From: Vanessa cardui
Taxonomy: Eukaryota > Arthropoda > Insecta > Lepidoptera > Nymphalidae
DNA length: 64,000 bases
Direction: 5' to 3'
Assembly: GCF_905220365.1 (NCBI RefSeq)
Contig: NC_061131.1
Coordinates: forward strand, 9,399,318-9,463,317
A model generated the notes under the pieces. It was given only the letters and a program-made list of their open reading frames with translations. It had not been told where the DNA came from and made no database searches. The translations under genes and the position numbers were made by a program. Each line of letters opens with the position of its first letter. Position 1 is the stretch's first letter. Shown here piece by piece: positions 57,972 through 64,000 of this stretch.

Positions 57972-58230
57972 TTGATGAAAAAGCGTGGAGTTAATACCTG
58001 TTGACTTCCAAGCAGGATACATTAATTGAAATAATTGTATTTAATTAACATGACGTTGTATTTTTTAAATGTTAAAAAAGAGTAACTACTGAGTTTCTTG
58101 CCGGTTCTTCTCGGTAGAATCTACTTTCCGAACCGGTGGTAGCTTCACTTAATTGTAAAATGACGATTCAAAAGTGCTTATAAAAGCCTACTTGAATAAA
58201 GTTTATTTTGATTTTGATTTTGATTTTTGA
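57972..58230 (+). mobile_element. LINE 3' end, about 260 bp, close sister of 38345-38600
   Basis: Same layout as 38345-38600, starting near AAAAAGCGTGGAGTTAATAC and ending in repeated GATTTT units. Both copies are truncated at nearly the same 5' point, which could reflect a favoured stop for reverse transcription or a short non-autonomous derivative. Confidence 0.75.
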
Positions 58231-58677
58231 TAATCCTACAACTAATTTGTTAATATTTTGTATAGACTATTGGATAACGTATCTTATTTTTTTTATATTT
58301 ATATCTGAATAAACAGTTTCATATATCAGTAAGATTATATCATTTGTTTATAAGGAAATCTTTTTTACAAATACAAAAATAGAAGCATTTTAAAGTCAGT
58401 CTTCCGTTGTTTTTGTATCTTTGTTACGTGGTCTCGTAGCCGGTTTATTTGGCCATATTTGCATGGAAACGTTTTTTGCGGGCGTGCTTGTTTGTTTAGA
58501 GGATAGATGGAGAAAGCTTCCTTGAATCTCGGTAGGAAATGGAGGCTTCAGATGCTTTTGTTTTAATCTTTTGCATGCCATCTACGTATTTGAGGAAAAC
58601 TATATATGTAAACAACTAAAATTATCTAATAGTCTGTCAATCTTGTTTTTAAAGTGATGACGATAACCCATTTAATT

Positions 58678-58711
58678 AGTAGTAGGGTTTTGTGCTACCT
58701 GTCTGGGTAGG
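58678..58711 (-). mobile_element. RTE-like 3' end, part 1, interrupted
   Basis: AGTAGTAGGGTTTTGTGC and CTGTCTGGGTAGG are the complement of the RTE end (CCCAGACGGGCTTGCACAAAG type). Continuity is broken at 58711 and resumes at 58815. Confidence 0.6.
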
Positions 58712-58814
58712 CAACGCACGTGCTAGGCCCCTGGTGCTGCAGATGTCCATGGGCGGTGGTAATCACTTTCGATCAGGTGAGCCTCCTGCTCGTGTGCCAC
58801 TTATCACATAAAAA
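58712..58814 (-). mobile_element. 103-bp insert of another repeat family inside the RTE-like end
   Basis: GCTGCAGATGTCCATGGGCG, GTAATCACTTTCGATCAGG and GAGCCTCCTGCTCGTGTG are the complement of the repeat at 21455-21620 (plus strand there). Its poly(T)-like side, ATAAAAAGG, abuts the resumption of RTE sequence. The insert ends within ACGTGCGTTG, so it is truncated. This family is common in Lepidoptera; its class is unknown to me. Confidence 0.6.
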
Positions 58815-58868
58815 GGTACCATCCAATCAACATATATACTACCGCCAAACAGCAATACTTTGTTAAGT
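58815..58868 (-). mobile_element. RTE-like 3' end, part 2
   Basis: GGTACCATCCAATCAACATA, TACTACCGCCAAACAGCAAT and GTTAAGTTCCAG are the complement of TTTGGCGGTAGAAT...GGTACC, the RTE 3' end, and continue directly from part 1 once the insert is removed. Confidence 0.65.
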
Positions 58869-58909
58869 TCCAGTTTAAAGGCTACAAATATATTATATAT
58901 AGAATACTA

Positions 58910-59110
58910 GCGACGCCCCGGCTATGCACGGGTACTGATATTTGAATTTGTTTATTTACGACATAACATTAGAAACTCCACTTATCAAGGTTTGTCTTCT
59001 ACATTGTGCATGTATTAACATTCCTCTTGAATCAATCAATCTATATATTGAAAAATACGGCATCAAAAGCCTTTGTGTACTTTAAAGATCTAAGCATACA
59101 TAGGGGCAGA
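58910..59110 (-). repeat. CTAGT-ended repeat, type 2, inverted diverged copy
   Basis: ATACTAGCGACGCCCCGGCT at the left is the complement of the type 2 end, followed by TTGTTTATTTACGACATAAC, TCTTGAATCAATCAATCTAT and ACGGCATCAAAAGCC in the expected reverse order. Confidence 0.6.
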
Positions 59111-59164
59111 CAGCAGTAAGATGGTGGCGTACTGGAGATGTATATATATATAATTGATTGCAAT

Positions 59165-59250
59165 TTCTTTAGGTGCTAATGCCTATGGCAGTGGTGATAC
59201 TAAACATCAAGGGAACAATTTGCTTGTCCTAATTAATCTGGATGAAACCT
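59165..59250 (-). repeat. Possible RTE-like fragment
   Basis: GCTAATGCCTATGGCAGTGG, ACATCAAGGGAACAATTTGC and TTGTCCTAATTAATC roughly follow the complement of the RTE 5' block. Divergence is high. Confidence 0.35.
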
Positions 59251-60071
59251 ATGGATTTCAAGCCGGCATTTTGCTGATATGGCGTGCAAAATATGATCGA
59301 TTCATGTAGAAATGGTTCATGACGTAAGTTCACTAAAATACACAAAACTAGCACAAATTATATCTTTTACGTGCACCAAGATACGCTTACATTGCTATAA
59401 ATTTATGAAGCACTTCAATTAAATATAAGTGTAGTCAAAATTATCATGGATTCTTTAATTAATTATCTCTTTAAGGAGTGTTATAATATAATGTCGCATA
59501 CATATATACTTAGATGCTAATGGCCTAATATACATGGGACAAAGTTATTCCAACCCTTGTACCTGTAGTTACATTAACTCACACAACCTCCATTTGTAAC
59601 GCGGGCAATACAATTAATTAGTATTTGGTAGTAAAATATGTGGTGAATAGGCGGTACCCAAAACACTTATTTACATTGGGCCCTTCCTCACCAACGAATA
59701 GATTTTAAGGACACTGAACCTATAAATTAACACTGTTTAGTGTCGTGAAAAAAATAACTGTACCAGTTTCTCTAGCATTCTTTTTTTAAAAATTATTACT
59801 TACTTTTTACTTGAAGTTACTATTTTTAACAAAGAATTTAAATTCCATTCTCCTATCTTATTTTCCTGACGTTATTTAATTCAACGACGTCGTCGAAAGT
59901 CGCCATAGTCCTTCTTTATCCCTGTATTTGTTCCGTAATCCCTCGAAAATTAATTACAAACTACACCTTTACCTTCAAATTTGTATCTACATAAACAAGT
60001 ATATAGACCTTATATAAAAACAGACAAGGTGTGTTTTAAAACTGGACTGGGAAACTTCAATAGCGCGATGG

Positions 60072-60107
60072 TTTACGTACGTTACGTACGTTACGTGCGT
60101 TACGTGT
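60072..60107 (+). repeat. Four 9-bp tandem units (GTTACGTAC type)
   Basis: Units TTTACGTAC, GTTACGTAC, GTTACGTGC and GTTACGTGT run without gaps. GTCGCAGGTTCAATACTGAC follows, resembling a tRNA box B, so the array may sit inside a worn tRNA-derived SINE head. Confidence 0.8.
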
Positions 60108-60359
60108 AAAAGTCGCAGGTTCAATACTGACATTGTCATCCCCGTTATTAGCACAATATATAGCCTTCATTGTTAAGGTAAGTAGGTAAATATACTAGCA
60201 ATTCCTTAAAATGGAACATTGCTACTAATTTTAATAAATCTATTTCTAAACAAATAATTAAATTTATTTTTTTAATTTCTGAATACATCAATTCAAAGCT
60301 AGCCTACATCAAGACTTCGCTGTATGTATGTATATATAATAATAATTAAATAAATAAAT

Positions 60360-60583
60360 ATAAGACAATATCACATACATTACTCCGATACAAATGTAAG
60401 TGCCTAAAGCACTTGTATTATGGAAAATCAGAAGTTGCGACGTTACCACGCAAAGACCCAAGACAACATAGAAAACTAATGACTGTATACATCGACTTGG
60501 CCAGGAATCGAACGAATCGAATCCGGGACCTCGGAGTGGCGTACTCATGAAAACCGGAGTACCACTCGATCACGAAGGTTGTC
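60360..60583 (-). mobile_element. SINE-B copy 4
   Basis: Minus strand: ACAATATCACATACATTACT, TGGAAAATCAGAAGTTGCGA, ACAACATAGAAAACTAATGA, ATCGAATCCGGGACCTCGGA and AGTACCACTCGATCACGAAG. The tail side is an AT-rich AATAAATAAATA stretch. An extra GAATCGAAC unit is duplicated inside the box B region. Confidence 0.78.
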
Positions 60584-63500
60584 GAGATAATTGACTATCA
60601 TATTGGTCAAGCTTATATACAGCCTCGATAGACCCATCCTGGAGCCGTGGTCGTATGTAGTAGGGGCCTTAAATGATCTCTAAAGGCTCTGAGAATGATA
60701 TTGGCCAGGATAATCGACAATCTGTTGTACACTGTAGCGAGTACTGTAGCGTGAGGGGGTACGAGAAAAATACACCCCCTGAACTCAGCTCCAACAAAAA
60801 TCCACACACAGGAATCCCACTTAGCATGGTTATCCCCTTAAATCCCTTAAGTCCTCAGGTCGGTTCAAAAATAAAGGTTTAATATTACTGTCCATAATCT
60901 AATAGCAATACCAAGCTTGACTAAAAATTCACATTTTTTTGTCTTTAAAGCGCGTAAATACGTTGGTTCGGTACATGATTTCCCTGTGGTCGTGTTGGAT
61001 TACCAAGGCATCATAATATGACGAAATCATACTCCTATCGATTTGAATACAAAAATGTTCACCTCGACATAACTTTACGTCCTAAAACACCTATCATTAG
61101 CTGGATGCAATTATTAAACAGTTTAGTTAAAAACATAATTCGTAAAAGCATATTAAGCGGAGATTTTATTATACATTTATTTAATAATAACATTAAAAGG
61201 ATAAATAAGTCGATTTAAAAATTAAAGGCTGTAACAACCAACGTATTTTTAAAGGTTTCAATAATTCAGCTGATTGGATTTAATTTTGCAGGATACCGCT
61301 GGTAAGCTTATATGCCCGAGTGATATTTCTGTTACGGTCAGTTTATTTGATACTTGAATTAAATAAGTTGATTATTTTTCATCATCTGATCCTATATACA
61401 TAGTGATATTCTATCGTGTGCTAACCTAATAATATTTTTAATTTATTTTAATTATGTACACTTACAAAAAAAATAAGTGAAACTATGTTTGTACGTGTAG
61501 CTTAAAGATTTTTTACGCTTTTTATCGCATGCGGTATTAATAGAGGTCGCCTTTTTGGAACGTCGATAACAATTTTAATTCAAGTTTAGGTTTTTTATTT
61601 TTTCGCTATATTAACATCGTTTCTCGTCAGTGACGTAACAAAAAAGCCAAAACACGTCGACTTTTAGGACAGCAACTAAGAAATTAAATGTATTTTCAAA
61701 TATCACAGCATCGAATACAATGTCTTTAATGAAAAACAAATGAAACCACGTTCTCCTGAAGTTACATATATACGTATTTCTTAGAGGCTTCCGCCGCTGA
61801 AAGGGTGTGGTCAGACGTATATACCGTAAACTAACCTTGGGAATCAATTTGGTAAATATTTAACATTCCCAAGAGTGGAACTTGAGGAACTTGAGTGGCT
61901 ACTGATACCTAAGATGCCCTAATGTTCGTAACGTTACGGACCAAAGTACAGCCTTATATCCTTTAATATTTAATTACAAATCTGTTGCTCACTCAGAACC
62001 ACTTTGCAGTTTAAGAAAACCACGTCTTGAATTAAGCAACTTGTTACAGATACATTTTAATGATTCTTAATTTAAATTAGAATCAAATTTCTTTTTATAT
62101 TTTGATATAACAATAAAACAGTTCAGCAAAGCGGTCGAACTCTTAAGAAAAAACTTATTTTCTTTCATATTAAATATGATTAATTAATTTCATAATAGCA
62201 AATAAAAGTCACAGACACATTATAAAGAATTGTAGAAAGTTCAGTGCATTATAAGAGCACTCTTAAATAGCGTTTATTTTTACAATTAACTCAGGTTCGT
62301 ATGCAAAAAGTAAACACTTAACGTATGAACACCCAACCTCGTATTATTATTTAGACAAAGAAAAACGTGAAGAGATCCAGCTAACGAAGCTCTGGATGAC
62401 ATAACAGACAAAAATTTCACATTCCACCTGCTGCGACGAAAGAAAAGCGGTCTCGAAAAAAAAAAGTTAATTAATTACGTATGCAAATTGACGAAAAAGT
62501 CGTACCGAAGCGAGTACTGTGTGAAACGAGATAATGAGATTGTGCGAGGCACGTAGAACACTCGTGATTAAATCATTGCAATGGAAAAATATTCAAATTT
62601 GGTGATTCTGAAGGTTTGATGAAAAACTCCATAGCTGATCGTCAATGTTTGTATATTTCGGGCTGCAGTTCATGCAAATTGTATTAAAGCAACGCTGATA
62701 ACGGAGTCTCTCAGACTATTGTATAACTCGTATGTATATACACGTTATATATGTGTATGTGTATGTATATAGTATTAATAGGATAAGTGTCGAAATAGTT
62801 TATCGAGTCATTCACGCGTACTTTTAATTTTACATTGAAATAATTTCATTATTGGCATTGTTTATTGATGATAGAATTTCTGGGTAATGTATACAAATCT
62901 GTTATTTCAAATTACACAATTACTACGATTAAAATATTTACCAACTCGTTTATTAAGTTCAGTTTATTATTGTTTTATAGTATTAGTAATTAATTAATTA
63001 AGAAACAATTAAAAATGTTATTTAAATTTTTGGTTAAGATTCCTTTTAATTGACTCGATTTTGTTTACTTTACGTTAATAAGATAACATTTCATTAACGC
63101 TTTTTTGTTATACATATATATTTTTAATTTTAACCTCTTTGCAAATCATTAACATAATAAATAATAAATGATAGCAACATCTTCGTCAGATTACAACTAC
63201 ATATGCTGATCTTAAAGAGATATAAATGAAAGAAATATAAAATCATATAAGATACGGGCTCTCCTAGTTTAGGATTACAAGGCCTCTGTGATGATATGAT
63301 ATGTACTTTGATATAAGAACAATAAATATATTTTGACTTGATTTGATTCGAATAAACTTTATTACGCAGATACAAGTACTTAATTTTATTTCTTTGTTTT
63401 ACAAAAATCACTTTTCTTAAAAATTTCTTAAACTTTGAACCGGAAATGTTAACAAGAATTGCATATAAATTATGCAATTTGTGACAAAAAAAAATTTCCT

Positions 63501-64000
63501 ACTCTAAGGGATTGCAAAATTAAAATATCTCGAACAAAATACGGAATAAAAATTTTATTTTATGTTATAACATGACATATTTATAGTGGCAGCAATATGA
63601 TAATTTTAAACATTATTAATGTAACATTGATTTGTTAAAAACGGCGCTCTAGATCGATCAGTAACAATGCGATCGCTTACCAAACCGTTTGGAAAATCAC
63701 TCGATTCTCACTCGAGGTTTCTTTTATTCTGCTGGTACGTATTTTCATGTATGCGACTATGATGCGGAGACCCGCTCGTTACACGTCATTAAGCGATACT
63801 TTACAGCAGACGGCCCTTGAGACCGCCTACTCCCCTCCCGCACTTAGTATCGGATAAATAGTGCCTCTAGATTCGGCATATAACAATAATGTATGTCTTC
63901 AAAATGTGTTAAACCTGGTAGAAAAACATAGAAATCCGATGAGGTTTTCGAATAAAATATCAATTAAGTAAATTGCGATCAAATATAGTACAGTGTACAC
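60584..64000. other. No gene seen in the last 3.4 kb
   Basis: 60640-60850 is less AT-rich with short overlapping frames on both strands but no motif. The rest is AT-rich, with short CATATATA and TTAATTAATTAA runs. 59251-60071 before SINE-B copy 4 is also empty. Confidence 0.5.
63310..63365 (-). repeat. Possible short LINE tail, minus strand
   Basis: The plus strand reads TTTTGACTTGATTTGATTCG followed by AATAAACTTTATTACG, whose reverse complement resembles the AATAAAGTTTATT tail of the LINE 3' ends above. It is too short to be sure. Confidence 0.3.

Noticed and set aside
1..64000. CRISPR arrays, operons, ribosome-binding sites, bacterial terminators
   Set aside because: The window is eukaryotic. 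Direct repeats seen are transposon-derived or simple sequence, with no regularly spaced array.

Overview
The window is AT-rich eukaryotic nuclear DNA, and its repeat content points to Lepidoptera (butterfly or moth). The evidence is a set of interspersed repeats I recognise from lepidopteran genomes: a tRNA-headed SINE with a (GTT)n tail in about a dozen copies, a second tRNA-headed SINE in four copies, RTE-like LINE 3' ends, LINE 3' tails ending in TTTATTTTGATTT, and short repeats ending near GCGAAGCC...CTAGT. I found no convincing host protein-coding exon, tRNA, rRNA or CRISPR. The stretch reads as intergenic or intronic DNA built by layered transposon insertion.

Layout. 1-9.2 kb: short repeats and SINE copies, several with exact target-site duplications. 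9.6-12.4 kb: a decayed, 5'-truncated non-LTR retrotransposon on the minus strand (endonuclease end, then reverse transcriptase). 13.0 kb: a near-perfect 40-bp palindrome. 20.0-20.2 kb: a GC-rich island with an open 62-codon frame and a hairpin. 24.9-25.7 kb: a long member of the CTAGT-ended family with an internal direct repeat. 27.9-28.4 kb: a reverse-transcriptase fragment joined to a 3' tail that recurs elsewhere in the window. 31.4-31.9 kb: a hAT-type MITE nested in an RTE-like copy. 32.2-36.4 kb: the main feature, an apparently intact 4.16-kb DNA transposon. 40.0-41.3 kb: a composite of nested repeats. 46.4-48.2 kb: a cluster of three SINEs. 56.7-57.0 kb: a TTAA-flanked MITE. 58.7 kb: a second nested insertion.

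The 4.16-kb transposon has 24-bp terminal inverted repeats (21/24 matching), a 4-bp AATA target duplication and recurring subterminal AAGACGCA-like motifs. It carries one long uninterrupted gene (706 codons, probably 710 with a one-codon first exon) whose protein has two zinc-binding cysteine clusters and an apparent D-D-D/E catalytic core (D420, D502, D546/E553). It is the only element here that looks complete, so it is the best candidate for an autonomous and poorly characterised transposon. The SINEs and MITEs carry no genes and would depend on enzymes supplied by other elements.
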